Source: an uncultured Pelagibacteraceae bacterium (GTDB lineage: Bacteria > Pseudomonadota > Alphaproteobacteria > Pelagibacterales > Pelagibacteraceae). From it: a DNA stretch of 64,000 nt. Below, in pieces: positions 27,847-37,076 of this stretch. The first letter of the stretch is position 1. Every line of letters begins with the position of its first letter. Where the stretch lies: contig CACNTB010000001.1 in assembly GCA_902623305.1 (NCBI GenBank), positions 1-64,000 on the forward strand, read 5' to 3'. The notes beneath the pieces were generated by a model that was not told where the DNA came from, did not search any database, and was given only the letters and a program-made list of their open reading frames with translations. The translations under genes were made by a program, and so were the position numbers.

Positions 27847-28499
27847 TATAGAGCTGTTTCTTTTTTTATATATTTATTAAGATTTCTAATTAAAGCATCA
27901 CTTGTTTTTGAAAAAAAATGATTTGCCTCAGATATTGCATTAAATTCTACCTTAATACCTTTTTGTGCACTTAATCTTTTGTCAAGCTCAGTAATATATT
28001 CTACTGGTACCAATTCATCCTTTTTACCATAAACAACCATTCCAGAAGTTGGACACGGAGATAAAAAAGAAAAATCATAAACATTTGGTTGAGGAGAAAT
28101 TGCTATAAACCTATTTATTTCTGGTCTTCTCATTAACAACTGCATTGCAATTAATGATCCAAATGAAAATCCTGATACCCAACATTGAGAATTATCAAAA
28201 TTTTCTCTTTCCAACCAATCTAATGCAGCTGCAGCATCTGCAAGTTCACCTTGACCATTATCAAATTCCCCATCGCTTTTACCAACACCTCTAAAATTTA
28301 CTCTGCAAACTGAAAAATCGTTATCCATAAAAGTATGAAAAGCATCTACTACAACTTTATTATTCATCGTTCCCCCATATTGAGGGTGTGGCTGTAATAC
28401 TAAAGCAATTGGAGATGTATTTTTTTTACTTTTAAAATATTTAGCCTCTAGTCTCCCAGCGGGTCCAGGTATAAATATTTCTAAAATTTTGTTATCCAT
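27843..28499 (-). CDS. Alpha/beta hydrolase (COG2945 type)
   Basis: 218 residues. An HPQYGGTMNNKV loop near residue 38 and FRGVGKSDGEFDNG near 75 are visible. The nucleophile elbow GFSFGS lies near 116, and a C-terminal acid/His pair follows (VVYGKKDELVP, then NHFF). These are characteristic of the compact COG2945 alpha/beta hydrolases found across proteobacteria; their substrates are not known. It is divergent from the iscR-suf operon, so the 137-nt space upstream carries promoters for both. Esterase or acyl-hydrolase activity is likely but not demonstrated. Confidence 0.8.
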   Translation of the reverse strand: MDNKILEIFIPGPAGRLEAKYFKSKKNTSPIALVLQPHPQYGGTMNNKVVVDAFHTFMDNDFSVCRVNFRGVGKSDGEFDNGQGELADAAAALDWLERENFDNSQCWVSGFSFGSLIAMQLLMRRPEINRFIAISPQPNVYDFSFLSPCPTSGMVVYGKKDELVPVEYITELDKRLSAQKGIKVEFNAISEANHFFSKTSDALIRNLNKYIKKETALY

Positions 28500-28581
28500 A
28501 AGCGATAATGATTATTATTCTCAAAAAAAATGTACGTTTATCACAAGTCAGCGACAATATGTTAATTTTTTTTTAAACTCT

Positions 28582-28613
28582 AATCTTGACCATTTTAGTC
28601 AGGTATGTATAAA
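28582..28613 (+). promoter_or_regulatory. IscR type 1 site overlapping suf promoter
   Basis: Positions 28582-28606 match the published E. coli IscR type 1 consensus (ATASYYGACTRWWWYAGTCRRSTAT) at 22 of 25 positions. The two half sites GAC and AGTC are in the correct phase. A sigma70-like promoter TTGACC-N16-TATAAA (28586-28613) lies across it, so a bound IscR would occlude the -35 and spacer. iscR begins 23 nt after the TATAAA. Its product keeps the three Cys and the His that hold a [2Fe-2S] cluster. Negative autoregulation of the suf operon is the natural inference. Confidence 0.75.
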
Positions 28614-28636
28614 AACCCTTTATTTAAGGGTATAAA

Positions 28637-29062
28637 ATGAAACTTACATCAAGAGGAAGATATGCTGTAACAGCATTAGTAGATTTAGCTAGGTTTGATA
28701 ACATCAATCCAGTATCACTAAGAGACATATCATTAAGACAAGGTATATCTTTAGATTACCTAGAACAAATTTTTTCTAAACTAAAAAAAAACGAGATTGT
28801 TAAAAGTATCAGAGGAACTCAAGGAGGATATGTTCTTAATAAAAACCCGAACGATATTAAATTAACAAATATTTTTCATGCAGTAGATGAAAAAGTTAAA
28901 ACTGTTCAATGTAAAAAAGAATCTAAAAAAGGATGCAACGGCAAAGCTACAAAGTGTATTACTCATAACCTATGGGACGAATTAGAAGTTCACATAAATA
29001 CATTCTTTGAAAATAAAAGCCTAAAAGATTTATTAAATAATAATAAAGAGACAAGAGTTTAG
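28637..29062 (+). CDS. iscR: Rrf2-family Fe-S sensing regulator IscR
   Basis: 141 residues. A winged-helix Rrf2 domain starts [11 protein letters not shown] and contains IRGTQGGY. Cluster ligands C92, C100, C107 and H110 are present; E. coli has C92, C98, C104, H107, so the spacing of the first two is wider. IscR with a [2Fe-2S] cluster represses Fe-S assembly genes and is relieved when clusters are scarce. It is the first gene of the operon, and sufB begins one base after its stop. Confidence 0.92.
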   Translation: MKLTSRGRYAVTALVDLARFDNINPVSLRDISLRQGISLDYLEQIFSKLKKNEIVKSIRGTQGGYVLNKNPNDIKLTNIFHAVDEKVKTVQCKKESKKGCNGKATKCITHNLWDELEVHINTFFENKSLKDLLNNNKETRV

Positions 29063-29063
29063 A

Positions 29064-30506
29064 GTGGATAACAGACAAAAAGAAATAAATAATTTAAAAG
29101 ACTATAAATATGGTTTTTCAACAGATATAGAAAATATTCAAGCCCCAAAAGGTTTGAATGAAGATGTTATTAAATTTATTTCTAATATTAAAAAAGAACC
29201 TGAGTGGATGCTTGAGTTCAGGTTAAAAGCTTTTGAAAGATTTAAAGTATTAAAAGAACCAGATTGGCAGAAACCTAAATTTACAAAAATAGATTATCAA
29301 GATTTATATTATTATTCTGCTCCCAAAAGCATGAAAGATAAACCAAAGAGTCTAGATGAACTGGATCCTAAACTTTTAGAAACTTATAAAAAACTCGGAA
29401 TCCCTTTGCAAGAGCAAGCAAGATTAAATGGAATAGCTGTTGATGCTGTATTTGATTCAGTTTCTGTGGCCACTACTTTTAAAGATGAATTAACTAAACA
29501 AGGAATTATATTTTGCCCTATATCAGAGGCAATTCAAAATCACCCAGAATTAGTTAAAAAATATTTAGGCTCTGTAATCCCAACAAGTGATCATTTTTTT
29601 GCAACATTAAATTCAGCAGTTTTTACAGATGGTTCTTTTGTTTACATACCAGAGGGTGTTAGATGTCCAATGGAACTCTCAACCTATTTTAGAATTAATG
29701 CATCAAATACAGGTCAATTTGAGAGAACTTTAATTATTGCAGATAAAGGAAGTTATGTAAGTTACTTAGAGGGATGTACAGCTCCAATGAGAGACGAAAA
29801 TCAATTACATGCTGCTAATGTAGAATTAATTGCACTTGATGATGCAGAAATAAAATATTCAACAGTTCAAAATTGGTATCCAGGCGATAAAGATGGCAAG
29901 GGTGGAATTTATAATTTTGTAACAAAAAGAGGTTTGTGCAAAGGAAAAAATTCAAAAATTTCATGGACACAAGTTGAAACAGGTTCTGCAATTACCTGGA
30001 AGTATCCTAGTTGTATTCTTAAAGGAGATAATTCTGTTGGCGAATTCTATTCAATAGCTATTACTAACAATCATCAAAAAGCTGACACAGGTACCAAAAT
30101 GATCCATCTCGGTAAAAATACTAAAAGCAAAATTATTTCGAAAGGAATATCAGCTGGCAGTTCAGATATGACTTACAGAGGTCTAGTTGATATTTCCTCA
30201 AAAGCCAAAAATTCAACAAATTATACCCAGTGTGACTCTTTATTAATGGGTAATAAATGTGGAGCTCACACTGTACCTTATATTAAAAATAAAAATTCCG
30301 AGTCTAATATTGCTCATGAGGCAACTACATCGAAGATTAGTGAAGAGCAGTTACATTATTGTCAGCAAAGAGGGTTAAATCCAGAGGAAGCTGTTGGCTT
30401 GATTGTTAATGGTTTTTGTAAAGAGGTGTTACAACAATTACCAATGGAATTTGCTGTAGAAGCCCAAAAACTTGTAGGTATCAGCCTGGAAGGAAGTGTT
30501 GGTTAA
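29064..30506 (+). CDS. sufB: Fe-S cluster assembly protein SufB
   Basis: 480 residues. It starts at a GTG one base after the iscR stop. The family blocks appear: [54 protein letters not shown] and the C-terminal [21 protein letters not shown]. SufB is the scaffold subunit of SufBC2D, where clusters are built on its Cys and on SufD His ligands with ATPase SufC. It is the longest and most conserved of the operon, with no missing motif. Its TAA overlaps the ATG of sufC. Confidence 0.96.
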   Translation: MDNRQKEINNLKDYKYGFSTDIENIQAPKGLNEDVIKFISNIKKEPEWMLEFRLKAFERFKVLKEPDWQKPKFTKIDYQDLYYYSAPKSMKDKPKSLDELDPKLLETYKKLGIPLQEQARLNGIAVDAVFDSVSVATTFKDELTKQGIIFCPISEAIQNHPELVKKYLGSVIPTSDHFFATLNSAVFTDGSFVYIPEGVRCPMELSTYFRINASNTGQFERTLIIADKGSYVSYLEGCTAPMRDENQLHAANVELIALDDAEIKYSTVQNWYPGDKDGKGGIYNFVTKRGLCKGKNSKISWTQVETGSAITWKYPSCILKGDNSVGEFYSIAITNNHQKADTGTKMIHLGKNTKSKIISKGISAGSSDMTYRGLVDISSKAKNSTNYTQCDSLLMGNKCGAHTVPYIKNKNSESNIAHEATTSKISEEQLHYCQQRGLNPEEAVGLIVNGFCKEVLQQLPMEFAVEAQKLVGISLEGSVG

Positions 30507-31240
30507 TGCTTAAAATAAATAATTTAAATGCAGCAATTGATAATAAGTCTATTTTAAAGGGTTTTTCTTTAAACATAAATCCTGGTGAAGTACACGCAAT
30601 TATGGGTCCTAATGGATCAGGAAAAAGTACATTATCGAATATTCTATCTGGAAAAAAAGGTTATGAAGTTTCTGGTGAGGTTCTTTTTGAAGATAAGGAT
30701 TTATTCGAACTTGAAACAGAAGAAAGAGCACATAAGGGTATATTTTTAGCTTTTCAATATCCTCTAGAAATTCCAGGTGTAAATACAAATATATTTTTAA
30801 AAACTTCTTTGAATGCTGTGAGAAAAGCTAGAGGAAAGAAAGAGCTAGATGCTATTGAATTTCTAAAATTGGTAAAAGAAAAATCCAAAAAATTAAGATT
30901 TGATGAGGAAAAATTAAATAGACAGTTAAATGTTGGTTTCTCTGGAGGTGAAAAAAAGAAAAATGAAATTTTACAGATGTCATTGTTAGCTCCAAAACTG
31001 TCAATTTTAGATGAAACAGATTCTGGTTTAGATATTGATGCTTTAAAGATTGTTGCAGATGGAGTTAACACATTGAGAGATAAAGATAATTCGTTTTTAA
31101 TTATTACACACTACCAAAGATTACTTGATTACATAAAACCTGATTTTGTTCACGTTTTGATGAATGGAAAAATTGTAAAATCTGGTGGCCCAGATTTAGC
31201 TTTAGAATTAGAAAAAAAAGGATATGAAAATTTTAATTAA
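30506..31240 (+). CDS. sufC: Fe-S assembly ATPase SufC
   Basis: 244 residues, normal length. Walker A is GPNGSGKST near residue 35, and the ABC signature here is FSGGEKKKNEI. Walker B is SILDETDSGLDIDAL, followed by an H-loop TH. SufC is a soluble ABC ATPase that drives conformational change in SufBCD. It sits between sufB and sufD, with sufD starting directly after its stop. Confidence 0.97.
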   Translation: MLKINNLNAAIDNKSILKGFSLNINPGEVHAIMGPNGSGKSTLSNILSGKKGYEVSGEVLFEDKDLFELETEERAHKGIFLAFQYPLEIPGVNTNIFLKTSLNAVRKARGKKELDAIEFLKLVKEKSKKLRFDEEKLNRQLNVGFSGGEKKKNEILQMSLLAPKLSILDETDSGLDIDALKIVADGVNTLRDKDNSFLIITHYQRLLDYIKPDFVHVLMNGKIVKSGGPDLALELEKKGYENFN

Positions 31241-32488
31241 ATGAAAGAACAATTACAAAAAGATTTTGATAGTAGTATAAAAAATTTAAGTTTATCTCAA
31301 AAAGATATCGAAATTAAAAAATTTTGTTTAAATAATTTTATAGATAAAGGTTTTCCCAATAGAAAAGAAGAAGATTGGAAATTTTCAGATCTTAATCAAA
31401 TAATAAAAAACAATATTGGAGAACTTAGTTTTTATAATGATCAAGCGTCTACTAATAAAGTTGATACATCTGTATTTGTAGATGGATTAGAGCATAATAA
31501 AATAGTTTTTATAAATGGTAGAATTGAAAAAATTGATTTTGAATATGAAAAAAAAGATCAAATAGAAATAATTGATCAATCAGAAACTATAAATGAATTT
31601 AAAAATAGTAATTCATTATCTGATTTGAATAATGCCTTTACTACTAAATGTTTTAAAATATTGTTAAAACAAGGCTATCAACTAGCAAAACCTCTTATTA
31701 TCTATCATACAACAAATTCAAAGATTTGGTCTAAGAACATTAATTTACGACTAAATTTTGAACTAGATAAAGATAGTTCATTAAGACTAATAGATTTATT
31801 TAATGATACATCTGAAAAGAATTTTTTAAATATTTTTTATAACTTTGAATTAAAGGAAAATGCAGTTTTAAAAAACTATAAAGTAGATAAATTAGAGAAT
31901 AAAAATATTAAGTATTCTTTTAACAATATTGACCAAGATAAGAACAGTATTTCTGAAACATTTATTTTATCCTCTGGATCAAATTTTTCTAAAAATGAGA
32001 TAAATTGTAATTTAAATGGAGTTTATGCATCAGCTTTTGTAAATGGTATTTTTTCATTAAATAATGACAAACATCACGAAATCAGATCAATAATAAATCA
32101 TTTAACTGAAAATACTAAAAGTTATCAACTAATTAAAAGTGTTTTAGATGAAAGTTCTAAAGCAGTATATCAAGGAAAAATATTTGTAAATTCTGATGCT
32201 CAGAAAACTGATGGATACCAACTGAGTAAAGCAATATTGTTGAATAAAGAATCAGAATTTAATGCTAAGCCAGAATTAGAAATTTATGCTGATGACGTTA
32301 AATGTTCGCATGGTTCAGCCTCAGGTAGTTTAAATGATGATTCTATATTTTATTTAATGTCTAGAGGTTTAAGTCATCAGCAATCAAAAGAATTATTAAT
32401 TAATGGTTTCTTACTTGATGTTGTAGAAAAAATTACAGACTCAGAAATTAAAAACCTAATAAAAAATATGATCGGAATTAAAGAATGA
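31241..32488 (+). CDS. sufD: Fe-S cluster assembly protein SufD
   Basis: 415 residues. The N-terminal region ends with RKEEDWKFSDLNQI, typical of SufD. The C-terminal SufBD beta-helix shows K-T-D-G-Y-Q-L-S-K-A, K-P-E-L-E-I-Y-A-D-D-V-K-C-S-H-G and FLLDVVE. The His in the C-S-H-G motif corresponds to a SufD cluster-handling residue. It pairs with SufB in the scaffold complex. sufS starts 4 nt before the stop, indicating coupling. The middle is asparagine/lysine-rich and less conserved than in SufB. Confidence 0.93.
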   Translation: MKEQLQKDFDSSIKNLSLSQKDIEIKKFCLNNFIDKGFPNRKEEDWKFSDLNQIIKNNIGELSFYNDQASTNKVDTSVFVDGLEHNKIVFINGRIEKIDFEYEKKDQIEIIDQSETINEFKNSNSLSDLNNAFTTKCFKILLKQGYQLAKPLIIYHTTNSKIWSKNINLRLNFELDKDSSLRLIDLFNDTSEKNFLNIFYNFELKENAVLKNYKVDKLENKNIKYSFNNIDQDKNSISETFILSSGSNFSKNEINCNLNGVYASAFVNGIFSLNNDKHHEIRSIINHLTENTKSYQLIKSVLDESSKAVYQGKIFVNSDAQKTDGYQLSKAILLNKESEFNAKPELEIYADDVKCSHGSASGSLNDDSIFYLMSRGLSHQQSKELLINGFLLDVVEKITDSEIKNLIKNMIGIKE

Positions 32489-33702
32489 AAATTGATCAGA
32501 TAAAAAAAGAATTTCCAATTTTTGATGAAAAAATTCACAATAATGATTTAGTTTATTTAGATAGTGCGAATTCATCTCAAAAACCAAAGGTGGTTGTAGA
32601 TCGAATTAATGATTTTTATACTAAACAATTTTCAAATGTTGGAAGAAGTGTTCATTATCTTGCGGTTGCAGCTACTAATTTATATGAAAATACAAGAACA
32701 TCTGTTCAAAAATATATCAACGCTAAAGATAAAAATGAAATTGTTTTTACAAAAGGCGCTACTGAGGCATTAAATTTAGTTGCTAATACTTTAGGCCAAA
32801 GTTATTTACAAGAAGGTGACGAGGTATTGATTACAGAACTCGAGCATCATTCAAATTATGTTCCATGGCATTTCCTGAGAAAATCCAAAAATATTAAAAT
32901 TAACTTTGCTGAAATAAACGAGGAGGGTGAAATTACTCTTGATGAAATAGAAAAGAAAATCACTCCAAAAACAAAGTTAATATCAATTACTCATTTATCT
33001 AACGTAACAGGAGCAATTTTGCCAGTTAAAGAAATAACACAGCTTGCACATACAAAAGGAATAATTGTTGTAGTTGATGGATGTCAGGGAGCACCACATT
33101 TAAAACTTGATATGCAAGATTTAGATTGTGACTTCTACGCAATTTCATGTCACAAAATGTACGGACCAACAGGCTTAGGAGTTCTCTATGGTAAGAAAAA
33201 ATGGTTAGAGGAATTACCTCCGTATCAAGGTGGTGGAGGTATGATAAATGAAGTTAAAAAAGATAGGATTTCCTATGGAGAATTACCTAACAAGTATGAG
33301 GCAGGGACCATGGCTACTGCACAGGTAATTGCTTTTGATCAATCAATAAAATTTTTAGAAAGCATTGGTATAGAAAATGTTATGAGTCACGAAGCTGATT
33401 TGGTTGAGTACGGGCAAGAACTATTACAAAAAAATAATTCAGTTAAACTTATTGGAAATCCAAAAAATAAAGGAGGAGTGTTATCATTCACTATAGAAGG
33501 AGTTCATCCTCATGATATAGCCACTATCTTAGATGAAGATGGAGTTGCAATACGAGCAGGACATCATTGTTGTCAAATTTTACATGACAAATTAAATATT
33601 CCTGCAAGTGCAAGAGCGTCTGTTGGTATTTATAATACAAAAGATGATTTAGATCAGCTAAATAATTCAATAAACAATTGTAAAAAAATATTTAACTTAT
33701 AA
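32485..33702 (+). CDS. sufS: Cysteine desulfurase SufS (group II)
   Basis: 405 residues. The PLP lysine lies in ISCHKMYGPTG near residue 224. The active-site cysteine lies in the loop RAGHHCCQ near 360, the group II context. LDSANSSQKP is at the N-terminus. It mobilises sulfur from cysteine and hands it to SufU (the usual partner when sufE is absent, as here). It overlaps sufD by 4 nt, and sufU starts at its last base. Confidence 0.95.
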   Translation: MKIDQIKKEFPIFDEKIHNNDLVYLDSANSSQKPKVVVDRINDFYTKQFSNVGRSVHYLAVAATNLYENTRTSVQKYINAKDKNEIVFTKGATEALNLVANTLGQSYLQEGDEVLITELEHHSNYVPWHFLRKSKNIKINFAEINEEGEITLDEIEKKITPKTKLISITHLSNVTGAILPVKEITQLAHTKGIIVVVDGCQGAPHLKLDMQDLDCDFYAISCHKMYGPTGLGVLYGKKKWLEELPPYQGGGGMINEVKKDRISYGELPNKYEAGTMATAQVIAFDQSIKFLESIGIENVMSHEADLVEYGQELLQKNNSVKLIGNPKNKGGVLSFTIEGVHPHDIATILDEDGVAIRAGHHCCQILHDKLNIPASARASVGIYNTKDDLDQLNNSINNCKKIFNL

Positions 33703-34166
33703 TGAATTTAAAAGAACTTTATCAAGAAATTATATTAGAACACGGTAAGAACCCTAGAAATCTTAGAAAGACAGAAGGTTTTAACAAAGATGCCAAAGGT
33801 AATAACCCTCTTTGTGGTGATAATGTTCATGTTTATTTAAAACTAAATGGACAAAAAATTGTAGAAGATGCATCGTTCGAGGGTAGTGGTTGTGCTATCT
33901 CAATGGCTTCAGCTTCTATAATGACAGATTTGATTAAAGGAAAAAACGAGCATGAAGCTAAAGAAATAGTTCAGGATTTTTTAGGCATGATTAAAGAAAA
34001 TCCTGAATTAAAATCTGAATATTTGAGTGAAGATGAAAAAACTAAACTAATGTGTTTATCTGGTGTTAAGCAATATCCAATGAGGGTTAAATGCGCAACT
34101 TTATCATGGCACACAATGGTTTCTGCTTTTGATGAAAATATAGAAGAAGTTAAAACGGAAAATTAA
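33702..34166 (+). CDS. sufU: SufU-type scaffold/sulfur-transfer protein
   Basis: 154 residues of the IscU-like fold. Three cysteines are in the family positions: NPLCGDNV near residue 38, GSGCAIS near 65 and VKCATLSW near 128. The insertion between the second and third cysteines, ending CLSGV-x-x-Y-P-x-R, identifies SufU rather than IscU. In SufU systems the protein accepts persulfide sulfur from SufS with Zn at its cysteines. It follows sufS directly (TAATG), and sufT starts 3 nt after it. Confidence 0.9.
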   Translation: MNLKELYQEIILEHGKNPRNLRKTEGFNKDAKGNNPLCGDNVHVYLKLNGQKIVEDASFEGSGCAISMASASIMTDLIKGKNEHEAKEIVQDFLGMIKENPELKSEYLSEDEKTKLMCLSGVKQYPMRVKCATLSWHTMVSAFDENIEEVKTEN

Positions 34167-34169
34167 ATT

Positions 34170-34469
34170 ATGTCAAAAAAAGAACAGATAATTGAGGAAA
34201 TAAGAAAAATTTATGACCCAGAGCTACCCGTAAATATTTACGAATTAGGTTTGATTTATGATATTAAAGTTAAAGATGAAAAATTTGCTATTATAAAAAT
34301 GACTTTAACAACCCCTAATTGTCCAGTTGCAGAAAGTTTACCAAAAGAGGTTAAAGAGGGCGCAATGCAAGTTGAAGGTATAGAGGATGTCGAACTTGAG
34401 TTAGTTTGGGACCCTCCTTGGAACAAAGATATGATGTCAGAAGTAGCAAAATTAGAATTAAATTTATAA
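34170..34469 (+). CDS. sufT: SufT-like DUF59 (MIP18 family) protein
   Basis: 99 residues. The DUF59 core is visible as YDPELPVNIYELGLIYDI, the TTPNCPVAESLP loop with the conserved cysteine, and VWDPPWNKDMMSEVAKLEL at the C-terminus. Family members (SufT, MIP18) help in Fe-S maturation or cluster delivery. It lies between sufU and sufA, and its stop overlaps the sufA ATG (TAATG). Confidence 0.9.
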   Translation: MSKKEQIIEEIRKIYDPELPVNIYELGLIYDIKVKDEKFAIIKMTLTTPNCPVAESLPKEVKEGAMQVEGIEDVELELVWDPPWNKDMMSEVAKLELNL

Positions 34470-34804
34470 TGAACGCTATAATTAAATTAAGTGATAACGC
34501 TGCCTTAAGAATAAAAGAAATTATGGCCAATGCTGAAAAAGATTCTATTGGAGTAAGAGTATCTGTAAAAGCTGGCGGTTGTGCAGGGATGTCTTACGTA
34601 ATGGAATATACCAAAGAGCATAATCCCAATGATGAAGTTATTGAGGACAAAGGAGTAAAGGTATTTGTAGACTCTGCTGCTGTTATGTATTTGCTAGGTA
34701 CTGAAATGGATTACAAAAAAGGGGAATTATCTTCATCTTTTGTATTCAATAACCCAAATGAAACCGAGCGTTGTGGCTGCGGAGAGTCTTTTAAAATATC
34801 ATAA
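34469..34804 (+). CDS. sufA: A-type Fe-S carrier (HesB/IscA family, SufA)
   Basis: 111 residues from ATG 34469, where the sufT stop overlaps. A longer open frame from 34406 lies inside sufT and does not match the family, so I reject it. The three conserved cysteines are CAGMSY near residue 34 and CGCGESF at the C-terminus. A-type proteins carry clusters from the SufBCD scaffold to targets. It is the last gene of the suf operon. Confidence 0.92.
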   Translation: MNAIIKLSDNAALRIKEIMANAEKDSIGVRVSVKAGGCAGMSYVMEYTKEHNPNDEVIEDKGVKVFVDSAAVMYLLGTEMDYKKGELSSSFVFNNPNETERCGCGESFKIS

Positions 34805-34870
34805 GTTGTATTATCCCATTAATTGCATATCAGTATTGCATTTTATGCATATCTAATGTATAGATTCTAT

Positions 34871-35041
34871 ATGAATAAATTTGAGTTTAAAAATCTTGTT
34901 AAAAACTTAAAAGACTCTTTAAAAGAAAAAACGTTCTTTAAAGATCTACGTAAAGAAGTCGAAACAGGTGCGAATGGTACGCAGGATTACGTAGTTAAAA
35001 AAGGTATTAACAAAGATTCAATAGCAACAACTAAACAGTAA
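34871..35041 (+). CDS. Small charged protein of unknown function
   Basis: 56 residues from ATG 34871 (no clear ribosome-binding site). ATG 34856 and TTG 34823 are in-frame alternatives. The sequence is amphipathic and lysine-rich at first (K-F-E-F-K-N-L-V-K-N-L-K-D-S-L), then a polar segment with G-A-N-G-T-Q-D. No cysteines and no transmembrane stretch are seen. It lies between sufA and the convergent glnA, ending 7 nt from the glnA stop. I do not recognise a family. It may be a real small gene or a spurious ORF; its length and position in the otherwise empty 34805-35048 gap argue mildly for real. Confidence 0.4.
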   Translation: MNKFEFKNLVKNLKDSLKEKTFFKDLRKEVETGANGTQDYVVKKGINKDSIATTKQ

Positions 35042-35048
35042 TTAAATA

Positions 35049-36455
35049 TTAGCTACTGTAATACATCTCAAACTCTACAGGATGAGGTGCATGTTCAAAT
35101 CTGTGTATCTCTTCAAACTTTAGCGCAATATAAGCATCAATCTGATCGTCAGTAAATACCCCACCTTGAGTTAAGAATTCTCTATCTTTGTCTAAACTCT
35201 CCATAGCTTCTCTTAAAGAACCACAAACAGTTGGAATAGCTTTCACTTCCTCAGGTGGTAATTCATATAAATCTTTATCAAAAGACTCACCTGGGTGGAT
35301 TTTATTTTTAATTCCATCAAGGCCTGCCATAAGCATTGCTGCAAAAGTTAAATAAGGGTTTCCAGAAGCATCTGGAAATCTTATTTCACATCTTGCACCT
35401 TTTTTACTTAAAGTAATTGGTATTCTACATGAGGCTGATCTATTTCTTGCTGAATATGCGAGAAGAACTGGAGCCTCAAAACCTGGAACTAATCTTTTAT
35501 AACTATTTGTTGTAGAGTTAGCAAAAGCGTTAATTGCTTTTGCATGTTTTAAAATTCCACCAATATAATGTAGTGCTGTTTCACTTAATCCAGCATATGC
35601 GTCACCTGAAAATACTGGTGTATCACCTTTCCAGATAGATTGATGAATATGCATACCTGAACCATTATCTCCAGCTACAGGTTTTGGCATAAAGGTTGCA
35701 GTCTTTCCAAATGAATGTGTAACCATTTGTACAACATATTTATATAATTGTACGTTATCTGCCTGATCAACTAAAGTTCCAAAGTACATACCAAGTTCAT
35801 GTTGACTAGGTGCAACTTCATGATGATGTTTTTCAACCTTGATACCAACCTCTTTTAAATTTTTAAGATATTCACCACGCATATCTTGTTCACTATCAAC
35901 TGGTGGTACAGGAAAATAACCACCTTTAACTGGAGGTCTGTGACCCATGTTGCCATTTTCGTATTCTTTTCCAGAATTGTATGGACCTTCTTTACTATCT
36001 ATTTTAAATCCACATTCATTCATATCATTCTTTATTCTCACATCATCAAACACAAAAAACTCAGGCTCAGGTCCAAAGAAAGCCTTGTCTCCAACACCTG
36101 AAGCTTTTAAATACTCTTCAGCTTTTTTAGCAACACCTCTAGGATCTCTTTCATAAGGAGATTTTTTTACAGCATCAAGAATATCACAGAACAAAACAAC
36201 AGTGTTATGAGACGTAAAAGGGTCCATAAACATTCTTGCTGTATCAGGTTTTAAAATCATGTCAGACTCATTAATTGCTTTCCAGCCAGCAATAGATGAA
36301 CCATCAAAGAAGACGCCTTCATTTAACATGTCTTCATCTACTATTGAGGCATCCATTGTTAAATGTTGAAGCTTTCCTCTTGGATCAGTGAATCTCAGAT
36401 CTACAAACTCAGCTTCTTTTTCTTTTATAAATTTTAAAACGTTTGCTACACTCAT
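35049..36455 (-). CDS. glnA: Glutamine synthetase, type I (GlnA)
   Basis: 468 residues, the standard GS-I length. [10 protein letters not shown] near residue 50 and the metal-binding E in GPEPEFF are present. [13 protein letters not shown] carries the key histidine and glutamates, and the ammonia/ATP loop [16 protein letters not shown] follows. Tyr397 in DLYELPPEE is the adenylylation site of GSI-beta. It makes glutamine from glutamate and ammonia. The start is preceded by AGGAGA, 5 nt before ATG. glnB, the usual neighbour, is not here. A YbaK-like gene is divergent, 138 nt away. Confidence 0.97.
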   Translation of the reverse strand: MSVANVLKFIKEKEAEFVDLRFTDPRGKLQHLTMDASIVDEDMLNEGVFFDGSSIAGWKAINESDMILKPDTARMFMDPFTSHNTVVLFCDILDAVKKSPYERDPRGVAKKAEEYLKASGVGDKAFFGPEPEFFVFDDVRIKNDMNECGFKIDSKEGPYNSGKEYENGNMGHRPPVKGGYFPVPPVDSEQDMRGEYLKNLKEVGIKVEKHHHEVAPSQHELGMYFGTLVDQADNVQLYKYVVQMVTHSFGKTATFMPKPVAGDNGSGMHIHQSIWKGDTPVFSGDAYAGLSETALHYIGGILKHAKAINAFANSTTNSYKRLVPGFEAPVLLAYSARNRSASCRIPITLSKKGARCEIRFPDASGNPYLTFAAMLMAGLDGIKNKIHPGESFDKDLYELPPEEVKAIPTVCGSLREAMESLDKDREFLTQGGVFTDDQIDAYIALKFEEIHRFEHAPHPVEFEMYYSS

Positions 36456-36593
36456 TTTGTCTCCTATGTAATTTTGTATGGCCTAATTAACAAAAAAATA
36501 GCTAAAAATATTGCTTATTTAATAAATAACACCTATGCAATTTTCACATAAGTAGTGTAATTAGTCACTAAAATAATAAAATTTAATAAACTT

Positions 36594-37076
36594 GTGAATT
36601 CAATACTAAATAAAGAGCCAGTTTTAAGAGCAGAAAAATCATTAAAACAATTTAACCCAGAACTTAAAGTGATTGTTTTAGAGCAAACCGCCAGAACAGC
36701 TAACGATGCAGCTACAGCTTTAGGTTGTAAAGTAGGAGCAATTGTCAAAAGCTTACTTTTTAGAGCAGGGGATAATTTTGTTTTATGTTTAGTGTCCGGA
36801 GACAAAAGGTGTTCATTAAATAAATTAAAAAAAATTATAGATGAAAAAGATGTTTCAATGGCTAACCCGGAAGATGTTAAAAAAGTTACTGGATATACAA
36901 TTGGTGGAGTATCTCCAACAGGACATTTAAAAAAAATAAAAATTTTTATTGATGAAAAATTGAGTAGGTTTTCTTCTATCTTTGCAGCTGCGGGACATCC
37001 TAATGCAGTTTTTGAAATAAATTTTGAAAATTTAATTGCTTTAACATCTGGTGAGATAGAAGAGATAACAGAATGA
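36594..37076 (+). CDS. YbaK/EbsC aminoacyl-tRNA deacylase-like protein
   Basis: 160 residues, starting at GTG 36594. The family shows T-A-x-x-A-A-x-A-L-G-C near residue 38, IVKSLLFR with the conserved Lys, GYTIGGVSPTGH near 105 and AAAGHPNAVFEI at the C-terminus. Proteins of this fold hydrolyse mis-acylated tRNAs (for example Cys- or Ala-tRNA-Pro) or are freestanding INS-like editing enzymes. The specific tRNA is not deducible. It precedes an EamA transporter (start 4 nt before its stop), so co-transcription is likely. Confidence 0.85.
   Translation: MNSILNKEPVLRAEKSLKQFNPELKVIVLEQTARTANDAATALGCKVGAIVKSLLFRAGDNFVLCLVSGDKRCSLNKLKKIIDEKDVSMANPEDVKKVTGYTIGGVSPTGHLKKIKIFIDEKLSRFSSIFAAAGHPNAVFEINFENLIALTSGEIEEITE

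Noticed and set aside
34406-34468. Longer sufA frame starting inside sufT
   Set aside because: The extra residues are shadow coding of sufT; ATG 34469 fits the TAATG junction and family start.
36456-36593. Glutamine riboswitch or sigma54 site upstream of glnA
   Set aside because: The spacer lacks the conserved glnA-motif bases and a TGGCAC-N5-TTGC element on the minus strand.
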